Shown here: positions 16,733 to 24,619 of the stretch, one piece after another | How positions within the stretch are numbered: position 1 is the first letter of the stretch | How the letters are laid out: every line of letters begins with the position of its first letter | Assembly (NCBI GenBank): GCA_036404435.1 | Contig: DASWZN010000053.1 | Location: 1-64,000, forward strand | Source of the DNA: DASWZN01 sp036404435 | GTDB lineage: Bacteria > Acidobacteriota > Terriglobia > Bryobacterales > Bryobacteraceae | Length of the DNA: 64,000 nucleotides | Direction of reading: 5' to 3' | Notes under the pieces: model-generated | What the model was told of the DNA's origin: nothing | Seen by the model: the letters and a program-made list of their open reading frames with translations, nothing else | Database searches by the model: none | Program-made: the position numbers and the translations under genes

Positions 16733-17752
16733 TCACTTCCCGAGCACGAGGATTCGAAACGTTCCCGGCAGGACCTGACGCTTTGGCTTGGGCTGACCGT
16801 CGGTTGCAGCCGGCATCGGACCGTAGTCGGCAGCCGACAGGAACAGCCTCTGGGTTTTCGGATCCAGTGCCATGGTCTTGGCGCCGAGCTGGGTAGCCAC
16901 GTTCTCGACGACGCTGTACGAGTCCGGCGACGCCTGACGGATGACGGTTACGGTTCCGTCGCCGTTGGAGTTGAAGACGAGCTGGCTCTTGGCATCGTAT
17001 GCCGTTGCGTCGACGCGATCGCCGATTGGTAGCGTCGCGATCACACGGCCGCTATCCGCATCCACCACGGCCATCTTCTGGTTGTGGCAACCCAGGAACA
17101 GTCGGCGGTTCTTTCGGTCCATGGCGATACTCCCCGGCCCTTCGCAACCCTCCACCGGCCAGCGGTTGCTGATGGTGAGTTTCTGGCTATCGATCGACAC
17201 GAGAGCGTTCTTGTCCTCAAGATTCAGGAAGACCTGGCCCTTCCCGTCCGCGACCGCGAACTCGGGCCGTCCGCCGACGTCAATCGTGCCCGCTACGGTT
17301 GCGTCTACCGCGTTGATGGCGGTTACGCTCTGGCTTCCCCCGTTGGAAACGAAAATGCGGTTTGTGAACTTGTCGTAGATGATGGCATCGGGGTTCTTCC
17401 CGGCCGTCACCTCGGTCACTGGCTTCAGCGTGGTCAGATCGAACACCTTCACCACGCCGGCCTTGCCACAACTGATGAATCCGCGGCCCAGCTTTGGCGC
17501 CACGGCAATTCCATGAACGCCCGGTGTGTCCGGTATCGTTCCTTTGACGGCGCCGGAATCGGCGTCGAGCACATCGACCTTAGTACCGTGGGACACAAAC
17601 AGTCTTCGGGACGCATTGTCCACGGTGAGATAGTCCCAGCCCCCGTCTCCGGGGACCGGTATCCTCTGCTGCACGCGATAGCCGCCGGCGTCGGGCGTCG
17701 CGGCGATCAGCGGAGCGGAAATCAAGGTGGCGAACAATAGGACGGTTCTCAT
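16733..17752 (-). CDS. Exported YncE/YVTN-like beta-propeller protein
   Basis: The 339-residue protein starts with a signal peptide (MRTVLLFATLISAPLIAAT). It then carries repeated blades of the form RRLFVSHGTKVDVLDADSG, NRIFVSNGGSQSVTAINA and RRLFLGCHNQKMAVVDADSG, the pattern of YncE-type seven-bladed propellers. Such proteins are periplasmic and usually non-catalytic, binding ligands or partners. Translation is set at ATG 17752; the frame is open to 17845 but the extension has no signal character. The GH51 gene ends 140 bases upstream on the same strand. The function here is unknown. Confidence 0.75.
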   Translation of the reverse strand: MRTVLLFATLISAPLIAATPDAGGYRVQQRIPVPGDGGWDYLTVDNASRRLFVSHGTKVDVLDADSGAVKGTIPDTPGVHGIAVAPKLGRGFISCGKAGVVKVFDLTTLKPVTEVTAGKNPDAIIYDKFTNRIFVSNGGSQSVTAINAVDATVAGTIDVGGRPEFAVADGKGQVFLNLEDKNALVSIDSQKLTISNRWPVEGCEGPGSIAMDRKNRRLFLGCHNQKMAVVDADSGRVIATLPIGDRVDATAYDAKSQLVFNSNGDGTVTVIRQASPDSYSVVENVATQLGAKTMALDPKTQRLFLSAADYGPMPAATDGQPKPKRQVLPGTFRILVLGK

Positions 17753-17891
17753 GGCTTTCGATTGTACGCGTCCAATATGTACACATGATGAACGGAGTGC
17801 TCCTGCGCAAGAACTGATGGTCAAGACGGTGCCGTCGCGGACCAATTCGAACTCGTCAAGAGTGGAACAGGCCTTTGCCCTGTCAGTCTGC

Positions 17892-19493
17892 TCAACTCAG
17901 AGTGAGACAAAGCGCCGTCACCGAAGCCGGCTCGAACCTGTGCACCAGGCGTCCCCCGCTCACTGCCACGGCGGCGGGCTCGGGATGTACCGTGTCCGGG
18001 TGCTGGAAGTCGTTGTGGGCATGCAGGTCGGTGCTGGTGAGGACCTGCCCGTGTCCGCCGGCGATGGAAGCTCCTCGAACCACGATCTCCGTTTCCACGG
18101 CACGGCTGCTGTGGGGATTCACCACGGTCAGGGTGAGGCTCTTGCCGGAAATCGAGGCCGAGCCGTTCAGCCCCCACAAGGAAGCGGTCTTCCCGAGCCG
18201 GTCGTAGCTCACAGGTGGCGCCGCGAACTCGGTCCGAACCGCCTTGGCCCCCATGTGCGCCATGTACATTTTGAAAACGTGGTACACGGGCGTGAGGACG
18301 AACTTGTCTTCGCTTGCCAGCATCAGGGAGTGGAGGCAATTGACCAGTTGCGCGGCGTTGGCCATGGCCACTTTGTCCGCATGCCGGTGGAAGATGTCCA
18401 GAGTGAGCCCGGAGAGCAGCGCGTCCCGCAGGGTCGGCATCTGGGAGAGCCGGTATTTCTCTCCCAGCCCGGAGCCGGGAGCATACCAGGCGCCCCATTC
18501 ATCCACGATCAGCCGGATGTGGTGAGCCGGGTCCGACTCCGCCATCACCGCCCACTGATCGCGGAGGATGGGCTCCATGGTGTCGCCCTGAGCCAGCAAC
18601 TCGTACCATTCCATCTCATTGAACTTGACACTGTCGCGTTTGCCTAGATCCCAGTCGGTGGTCGCGCCTCCGCTGAGATTCCAGGTGTAGTGGTGCAGCG
18701 AGAGGCCATACACCGAACCGATCTGGCCTCTGTCCGCCAGAGCCCGAAGCAGCCTCCGGGTCCAATCCAGGTCGCGATCGCTAGGCCCCGATGCGACCAG
18801 GTCCAGCGGCTGCCCATACTGCGGAACCCACGCCGTAAAGCGGCGGAACTCGGCGGCGTACTCTTCGGGAGTGAAGTTCCCGCCGCAGCCCCAGGACTCG
18901 TTCCCGACGCCCCAGGTGCGGACGTCGTAGGGCTCCGGATGGCCCTGGGCGGCGCGTTCCCTCGCTCCTTCCGTGCTGCCCGCCGGTGAATTGCAGTATT
19001 CGATCCAGCGATAGAAATCGCGGGCCGGAAGGCTTCTCACGTTCGCGGCCAGGTACGGCTTGGCGCCGGCGAGCGTGCAGAAGCGCAGGAACTCCTGGGT
19101 GCCGAACGCATTCGACTCCGTGCCGCCCCAGAAATTCGTGCGGGGCTTCCGCGCGCTCTCGGGTCCGATGCCGTCGCGCCAGTCGTAGCTGTCCGCGAAA
19201 CATCCCCCGGGCCAGCGCACAACCGGCGCCTGGATCGCCTTCAGAGCGTCGAGGACGGCCTTCCGGATTCCCCCGTCGTTGGGAATCTTCGAGTCCGGTC
19301 CAACCCACACGCCATCGTAGATCACGCCGCCCAGGTGCTCGATGAAATGGCCATAGATCTCTGGGGCGATGGCGCCGATCGGCTCCTCGGGCAGGATCTC
19401 GATGTGGGCGGCAGTGGTCTGGGACTTCAATCCGGCCGCCGCCATCCCGCAGGCAGCGAGGCCCGTAAGGAAACTTCGTCTATCGGTCAGCAT
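17892..19493 (-). CDS. Exported alpha-L-arabinofuranosidase, GH51 (second copy)
   Basis: This 533-residue enzyme has a twin-arginine leader (DRRSFLTGLAACGMAAAG). The GH51 catalytic pair is present: E199 in WGVGNES and E332 in IVDEWGAWY. IYGHFIEHLGGVIYDG and RWPGGCFADSYDWRDGIG are subfamily marks. The region around them differs clearly from the copy at 2505 (longer IYDG loop, GGTESNAFGTQEF), so it is a distant paralogue probably with another substrate preference, not a recent duplicate. It lies far from araBD and has no visible LacI-type operator. It follows the 191-residue gene by 43 bases. Confidence 0.88.
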   Translation of the reverse strand: MLTDRRSFLTGLAACGMAAAGLKSQTTAAHIEILPEEPIGAIAPEIYGHFIEHLGGVIYDGVWVGPDSKIPNDGGIRKAVLDALKAIQAPVVRWPGGCFADSYDWRDGIGPESARKPRTNFWGGTESNAFGTQEFLRFCTLAGAKPYLAANVRSLPARDFYRWIEYCNSPAGSTEGARERAAQGHPEPYDVRTWGVGNESWGCGGNFTPEEYAAEFRRFTAWVPQYGQPLDLVASGPSDRDLDWTRRLLRALADRGQIGSVYGLSLHHYTWNLSGGATTDWDLGKRDSVKFNEMEWYELLAQGDTMEPILRDQWAVMAESDPAHHIRLIVDEWGAWYAPGSGLGEKYRLSQMPTLRDALLSGLTLDIFHRHADKVAMANAAQLVNCLHSLMLASEDKFVLTPVYHVFKMYMAHMGAKAVRTEFAAPPVSYDRLGKTASLWGLNGSASISGKSLTLTVVNPHSSRAVETEIVVRGASIAGGHGQVLTSTDLHAHNDFQHPDTVHPEPAAVAVSGGRLVHRFEPASVTALCLTLS

Positions 19494-19536
19494 GGTCCAA
19501 TTCTACCCGCGCCGCGCGCGGCCGTCCGGCGGGTGG

Positions 19537-20112
19537 TTATCGGCGCAGTATCTTCCTTCTGAGGTCCGGCCAGAACTCGGAAGCGACATTGCTCACGAAA
19601 TCGAACCCTAGCCGCAGAGAGCCCTGCGCCACGCCCAGGCCAACGGTGTCGAGCCGGTTCGGATACCACAGGTTCGAAAGGAAGGCGGCGCCGTATGCGC
19701 TGCCGAGACGCCAGGTAGACAATGTCTCGCCGCCGCCGTCCGTACGGGTCAGTATGGTTCCGCGCAGCGCATGGCCCGTCCTCCGCCAGAATCCCGGGTT
19801 GCGCGATCGAAAATACCGTGGGTCCTGGTGCAGGGTCGAATCCAGACCGAAAGCAAGAGCAGCGTGGATCGCCGAGCAGCCGACCGTAGAAACGAAACGC
19901 TCCCCGTAGGCGCCGGCTCCCTGGCCCCACTCTTCCGGGGCGTCAAGTTCCTGGAGGATTCCCGCGTATGCAGCGGATCCCGCCATGGACCAGGGGCTGT
20001 AGAGGCTTTCCGCATGGAAGCGCAGCTTGTCTTTCAGATCGAGCGAATCCACGGGTTGTGCCAGGACTGCAACCGGTACTGCACACAGCAGGACCACGCT
20101 CAGCGTCGTCAT
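19537..20112 (-). CDS. Exported hypothetical protein
   Basis: The 191-residue protein has a signal peptide (TTLSVVLLCAVPVAVLAQ) and no recognised domain. Distinct motifs are GFGLDSTLHQDPRYF-like wording (ALAFGLDSTLHQDPRYF), NPGFWRRTGHALRGT and the C-terminal GFDFVSNVASEFWPDLR. I recall similar unassigned exported proteins from acidobacterial genomes, but this was not searched. Aromatic and Gly content would fit a small outer-membrane or periplasmic protein. It is upstream of the GH51 gene and may share its transcript. Confidence 0.6.
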   Translation of the reverse strand: MTTLSVVLLCAVPVAVLAQPVDSLDLKDKLRFHAESLYSPWSMAGSAAYAGILQELDAPEEWGQGAGAYGERFVSTVGCSAIHAALAFGLDSTLHQDPRYFRSRNPGFWRRTGHALRGTILTRTDGGGETLSTWRLGSAYGAAFLSNLWYPNRLDTVGLGVAQGSLRLGFDFVSNVASEFWPDLRRKILRR

Positions 20113-20440
20113 TGGGAGTGCCGGGCGAAGCTACGCAGAATGTCCAATGCATCATTCTGCTCCTTCGCGATACATGGCTGCAAGCGTGGGTCCCAGACAC
20201 CGGCTGCAAAACCCCAAGACTGGTGCGGGTTTGCCCTCCCGTGTTCGCATCGCGTGCGGCTGCTGTCCGTGGCGGACGCCGAAGCAAGGCGATTCTGTGA
20301 ATCGAAGGTGGTCGGGACCGGCGAAACAGTCTTGATCGGAAAGCACAAATGCTTAAGGTGCTTGGACGTTGCGCTCGGGGACCAACGCGCAGATCTGGCG
20401 CGGCAGACACGAGCTTTGATCGCGAGCGTCCAGGAGCCCG
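20113..20440. other. Gene-free stretch, 328 bases
   Basis: I see no supported gene, tRNA or clear hairpin. A minus-strand frame runs through (to 20579) but overlaps the end of the sulfatase-like gene, has no signal or motif, and its Ser/Arg/Pro-rich composition looks non-coding. The promoter of the 191-residue gene (start 20112) should lie here, but no good boxes are visible. Confidence 0.4.
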
Positions 20441-22639
20441 CTACGGTCGCCCCTTGCACTCCGCCGCCGTTGGCACAAACCGGCAAGCTCTGTCGTAATC
20501 CTTCCGCGCCAGCCAGTACTCGCCAATCGATTCCGCGGCCGGCCGGTATGTCGGATCGCGTTCCAGCGCCTGTTGCCATAACCCGAGAGCCCGCGCGGCA
20601 TCGCCCGAGCGCAGATACGCCTCTCCCAGCGAGCCAAGCGCCGGCAGGTTCCGGGCATCCTGCGCCACGATCCGCCGCAGCGTCAGAATCGCTTGGTCGT
20701 ACCGCCCCGAATAAAGCAGTGTCAGACCGCGCTCGTAAGCCTCGTGCTCCGCCAGTTTGTCCTTTGGATCGGCCGCCGGAGTTGGCGCCGCTTGCCTCCC
20801 ACCCGCTGTGTACCCCAGCGAGCCGAGCACCTCTCGCGCGTGCGCCGGGATCTCGGCTGAGGACGGCCGCTGCCTGGGCGCCTGACGGGCCATCAGATCG
20901 TCAAGCCGCGCCTTCATCGACCGGGCCTCTGCTGGATGCGCCGGCAGAATGTTCACTCGCTCGCCCGGATCCTTCGAAAGCTCGTACAGCTCCGCTTTGG
21001 GCGCATCGATGTACTTGTAGGGCCCCGATTGCAGAGACCTCAAAGCGGCCCAGCCGAAGTTCTCCTGCGGGTATACGCTCTCGCCATAGATCGTCGGCTC
21101 GACGTGCCCGGGCAGCAGACTTACTCCCTCAAACGAGGCTGGCGCCGCGAGATGCAGAAAGTCGAGAATCGTCGGAGCCACGTCGATCAGCCCTCCCGTC
21201 TTGCTGACCCGCTCCGGGTACTTGGAAGCCTTCGCGGGCCAGTGGATAATCAGCGGGACGTGCATGGTGCTTTCGTAGATGAAATATCCGTGGCTGGTCT
21301 CGCCATGATCGCCTAGACTTTCGCCGTGGTCCGCCAGGAGAATCACCAACGCCCTGTCCCATACCCCATCGCGCACCAGCGCCTCGCGCAGGCGCCCGAG
21401 CACGAGATCGACGTGCTCCAGCTCCGCGTCATACCCGGCCACGGAAGGCGTGAGCCCGGTCATCTGCGGCAGCGTATACGGTGTGTGCAAATCGTATAGG
21501 TGAAGGAACGCGAACACGGGCTCGCCGCGATTCTCGTCGATCCATTGCCGCGCCGCCCGCGTCACCAGCGCCGCATCGCGCCTCGCCCGCGCGGAGTAGG
21601 GATTCTGTTTCTCTCCGGCTGCCGCCTCAAACGGGCTGTCATAGAAGTCAAACCCCTTGTCCAGGCCGTAATGCCGCTCGAGGATTATGCTTCCGACGAA
21701 CGCTGCGGTCCGGTAGCCGTTTCCCCGCAGCACCGATGCCAGCGTGACAGCCCCGGACGGTACACTTTCGCCGTTCTCCTCCACATGGTTCTCGAACGGA
21801 TAAGTCGAAGTCATCAGCGACGTGTGCGATGGTATAGTCAACGGGATCTGCGAGTCGATCCGCAAATAGACCGTCCCCTTGTCGCCGAAGGAATCGATGT
21901 TGGGCGTTCGGATCTTTGTATAGCCGTATGCGCTCAGGTGGTCCGCCCGCAGCGTGTCGATCGAGATCAGCACGACGGGCGTCTTTTCGGCGGCGCCTGC
22001 GGAATGCGCGCACGCGACCAAGCCCAAGACGGCGACCAGCCGCTTCGGAATCCGCGGCGAGAGCAACGCGGAAATCGTGGAAATTCCGAAGAACCAGACC
22101 ATCCAGGAGAAGCCCAGCACCGTAGCGCGCGGCCATGGGATATCGATCCGTTCGACAGCGGCGTTTACCCGCAAACGGCCGCTGAACGGCCTCAGCGGCC
22201 GGATACGCCAGCTCACCTCATGCAATCGCGGAATCCGCACGCCCGGGGTCTCAATCGTAACGTCCGCCGGCGCTTCGAGCTGCACGGCCGCGAGATCGCC
22301 GGCTTTGACGTGCGCAGTCACCACCACTGCGTCACCCGCGCGCAGCGGCGCGCGACCGTAAACCGCGTCAGCCTGCCACATCGCGAGACCGAGCAACGGA
22401 GCGGCGATCAGACTCGGAACGGCAATCTGTCCGAACAGCCGCAGGTTCTCGCGCAGCAGATCGCGCTGGGCATTCCATACCAGCCGGGGCTCGTCGAGAA
22501 ACAGGCGCAGCTCCATCACGTGCGCCAGAATGCGGTTCACGGTTCGCCTTGTACCCCTGGCCCCGAACCGCCGGAACACGAAGGCCGTCACGATCCCGCA
22601 CAGCGCGCTCAAAGGAGCCAGCGTGGCCAGCGCTCTCAT
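20441..22639 (-). CDS. Membrane-anchored sulfatase-fold phosphotransferase with TPR tail
   Basis: The 732-residue protein has four hydrophobic segments (about 7-22, 70-88, 172-193, 200-215). A sulfatase/alkaline-phosphatase catalytic domain (219-600) and C-terminal TPRs (about 615-725) follow. Metal residues are visible: D228 in SIDTLRAD and ADHGESLGDHGE. The nucleophile position is Thr (T268 in PLTIPSHTSL) and not the Cys or Ser that is made into formylglycine, so a true sulfatase is unlikely. A Thr nucleophile fits LTA-synthase-like phospho-group transfer. ATG 22639 overlaps the previous stop (ATGA). It is the last gene of the operon. Confidence 0.75.
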   Translation of the reverse strand: MRALATLAPLSALCGIVTAFVFRRFGARGTRRTVNRILAHVMELRLFLDEPRLVWNAQRDLLRENLRLFGQIAVPSLIAAPLLGLAMWQADAVYGRAPLRAGDAVVVTAHVKAGDLAAVQLEAPADVTIETPGVRIPRLHEVSWRIRPLRPFSGRLRVNAAVERIDIPWPRATVLGFSWMVWFFGISTISALLSPRIPKRLVAVLGLVACAHSAGAAEKTPVVLISIDTLRADHLSAYGYTKIRTPNIDSFGDKGTVYLRIDSQIPLTIPSHTSLMTSTYPFENHVEENGESVPSGAVTLASVLRGNGYRTAAFVGSIILERHYGLDKGFDFYDSPFEAAAGEKQNPYSARARRDAALVTRAARQWIDENRGEPVFAFLHLYDLHTPYTLPQMTGLTPSVAGYDAELEHVDLVLGRLREALVRDGVWDRALVILLADHGESLGDHGETSHGYFIYESTMHVPLIIHWPAKASKYPERVSKTGGLIDVAPTILDFLHLAAPASFEGVSLLPGHVEPTIYGESVYPQENFGWAALRSLQSGPYKYIDAPKAELYELSKDPGERVNILPAHPAEARSMKARLDDLMARQAPRQRPSSAEIPAHAREVLGSLGYTAGGRQAAPTPAADPKDKLAEHEAYERGLTLLYSGRYDQAILTLRRIVAQDARNLPALGSLGEAYLRSGDAARALGLWQQALERDPTYRPAAESIGEYWLARKDYDRACRFVPTAAECKGRP

Positions 22640-22830
22640 TCGAGGTAACCGAGTCCTTTCAGCCTGCGAACCAGTTCCTCTTTCGACGGGCACTCTTCGC
22701 GATTCGCCAGCTCCTTCTCGACTGCATGCTCGATAAACTCCTCGAGCGAGCTGTATCCTGCGGCCTCGGCCGCGCGTCGCGCCCGCTCGCAGATGGTCTT
22801 GTTCAGTTTGATGGTGGTTTTCGAAGGCAT
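22636..22830 (-). CDS. Small ribbon-helix-helix-like protein
   Basis: This 64-residue protein has a short beta segment (TTIKLNKTI) and two helices (CERARRAAEAAGYSSLEEFIEHAVEKEL), the layout of ribbon-helix-helix DNA-binding proteins or antitoxins. The tail, CPSKEELVRRLKGLGYLE, is additional. No toxin gene is nearby. It is embedded between two phosphatase-superfamily genes: its stop overlaps the next start (ATGA) and it begins 19 bases after the preceding stop. ATG 22830 is used; GTG 22842 is an alternative. A regulator of the operon or a structural partner of its proteins is possible. Confidence 0.65.
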   Translation of the reverse strand: MPSKTTIKLNKTICERARRAAEAAGYSSLEEFIEHAVEKELANREECPSKEELVRRLKGLGYLE

Positions 22831-22849
22831 GACTGCAACCACTATCGTC

Positions 22850-24619
22850 TCAGAACACCGATCGCCCGGTCATCTGCGCCGGGCGCGCGATGCCGTATAA
22901 TTCCAGCAACGAGACGGGCAGATCCTTCAGCTTCGGCGCTTTCGCGTGAATCGCCCGCGTCGTGAACAGCACGGCGGGAACTTCCTGCGGATCGATGCAA
23001 TGATCCGCGATCCAGGCATCGTCGTTGTCTTCGACCACTCCCTGCGGCGCTTCCCCCAGCGCGGTTTGCCAGGACGCGCGATATCCGGCGCTGTAGCCGA
23101 CAATCAGATCGGGCGCGATACTCCGGTTCTCCGGCGAAGGGTTGGTTGCGGTGACGCTCGCGATCATCCTGCGTCCGTTTGCGGGGTCGCGAAGGTCGAG
23201 GAGTTGCCGCCGCACCTCCTGCTCCACCCGCTTGTCCCGGACGTAGAGACCATTCAGCCCGAGCGCGTACGCTTTGGTTCGCAGGCCTTGCGAAACCAGC
23301 CAAGTATTCAGATTGACGGCCCGGTCGAACGCCGCGAACCCATGGTCCGACATCACCATCACGTCGGCGCCGGGCTCGCGGCGCACGACTTCACCGATGG
23401 ACGCATCCACGGCGCGATATACATTCAGTAACTCTGCATCGTGCTTGCCCCACAGCACATGGGAATTCTGATCGACCGCCGAGAAATAGAAGAACAGCAG
23501 CCCGCCCGTAAATCGCCGCAGCAAATCATTCAGAAGGTGCCGCTCATCGTCGAGGACGAGACGGCTCTGGGTCAGGAACTGGGGCAAATCGAATACGCCC
23601 TGGCGGAGCGCCGCGGTGTCTTCCGGAATGCCCAGCGTGGACCACCTTCCCATGCTCGCAGCCACCTCGCGCGCATAAGAGCCAGGAGCGGAAATCGGCA
23701 GCGCTGTTTCCTCCGGATCGACGTTGACCGGCGACACGTACACTTCGAATCGTGGGTGTAATTGCTTCGCAAAGACGCGAAACATGCCTCTGGCCGAGGC
23801 GATGTGGGGTAACAGCGGAAAATCGGCAGGCAGCCACCCGGACCATTCCCCCTCACGCACGATCGCCGTGGAGTCGCCGACTTCGAAGCGGGCATAGGGC
23901 CGTTCCGGGTCAACGTCCACGCCCAGTTGCACGGATGCCCAGGCGTGATCCCGTCGTAAAGGATTGGGCGGACCTGTCACACTCAGCTTCGCACGACCCC
24001 CGTTGAGTTCGACGTTTCGAATCAGACCTCCCGGTACTTCCCGGGAAGTCTCGGCGGGATCGTCCGTGTAGTAACTGAAGGTACCCTCTGTGCCTCGCAG
24101 GTCCGGGGTTCCCATTCCGGCGAGTTCCGAGCCTGCCTCGGACGGCGGATAGTTCGCCGGAATGCGCACGATTGTCACCGGGACGCCCCGGTCCGACAGG
24201 TATTCCCAAAAGGGCCGCCCTTTACGCAATGAGACCACCCGCGAGCGCGAAAGCGGTAATCCCCACGGCCCTAAGGGCAATGTGAAACGCGGTCCGATAA
24301 TCTTGTCGGTTGAGAGATACGGCTCCAGCGTCACGGGATCGCGATGCACGAAATCGAAGATGCCATGTTCCCCCGGATCGAGCCCCGTAATAAACGTCGA
24401 CCATGCTACAGGACTCTGGGGAGGATCCGTTGTTTCGAGGTGTGAGTAACTGCCTCGTTCCCGCAGTCGCGCCAGGTTCGGCAGGTCCGCCCAGTGCCGC
24501 TCGACAAACCCCGGGTCCATGCCGTCGACTCCAATGACAATGACTCTCTTGTGCTGGTCCCTGCCGCACGCCGCTAGCACGGCCAGTGCGAGCAACAGGC
24601 TACAGTCACGCCCCCGCAT
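22850..24619 (-). CDS. Alkaline-phosphatase-superfamily lipoprotein (type I phosphodiesterase-like)
   Basis: The 589-residue protein has a lipoprotein signal (LLLALAVLAAC, Cys18). The superfamily fold is shown by VIGVDGMDPGF near 31, the nucleophile segment SPVAWSTFITG near 74, LDPGEHGIFDF, and VMVMSDHGFAAFD near 400. It probably hydrolyses or transfers a phosphate or phosphonate ester at the membrane surface. It closely parallels the next gene upstream, so the two may act as a pair. ATG 24619 lies within the end of that gene (14-base overlap). The open frame extends upstream to 24844 but lacks a signal there. Confidence 0.8.
   Translation of the reverse strand: MRGRDCSLLLALAVLAACGRDQHKRVIVIGVDGMDPGFVERHWADLPNLARLRERGSYSHLETTDPPQSPVAWSTFITGLDPGEHGIFDFVHRDPVTLEPYLSTDKIIGPRFTLPLGPWGLPLSRSRVVSLRKGRPFWEYLSDRGVPVTIVRIPANYPPSEAGSELAGMGTPDLRGTEGTFSYYTDDPAETSREVPGGLIRNVELNGGRAKLSVTGPPNPLRRDHAWASVQLGVDVDPERPYARFEVGDSTAIVREGEWSGWLPADFPLLPHIASARGMFRVFAKQLHPRFEVYVSPVNVDPEETALPISAPGSYAREVAASMGRWSTLGIPEDTAALRQGVFDLPQFLTQSRLVLDDERHLLNDLLRRFTGGLLFFYFSAVDQNSHVLWGKHDAELLNVYRAVDASIGEVVRREPGADVMVMSDHGFAAFDRAVNLNTWLVSQGLRTKAYALGLNGLYVRDKRVEQEVRRQLLDLRDPANGRRMIASVTATNPSPENRSIAPDLIVGYSAGYRASWQTALGEAPQGVVEDNDDAWIADHCIDPQEVPAVLFTTRAIHAKAPKLKDLPVSLLELYGIARPAQMTGRSVF

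Noticed and set aside
20109..20579. Minus-strand frame across the gap upstream of the 191-residue gene
   Set aside because: It overlaps the end of the sulfatase-like gene, and its composition and lack of motifs suggest non-coding sequence.
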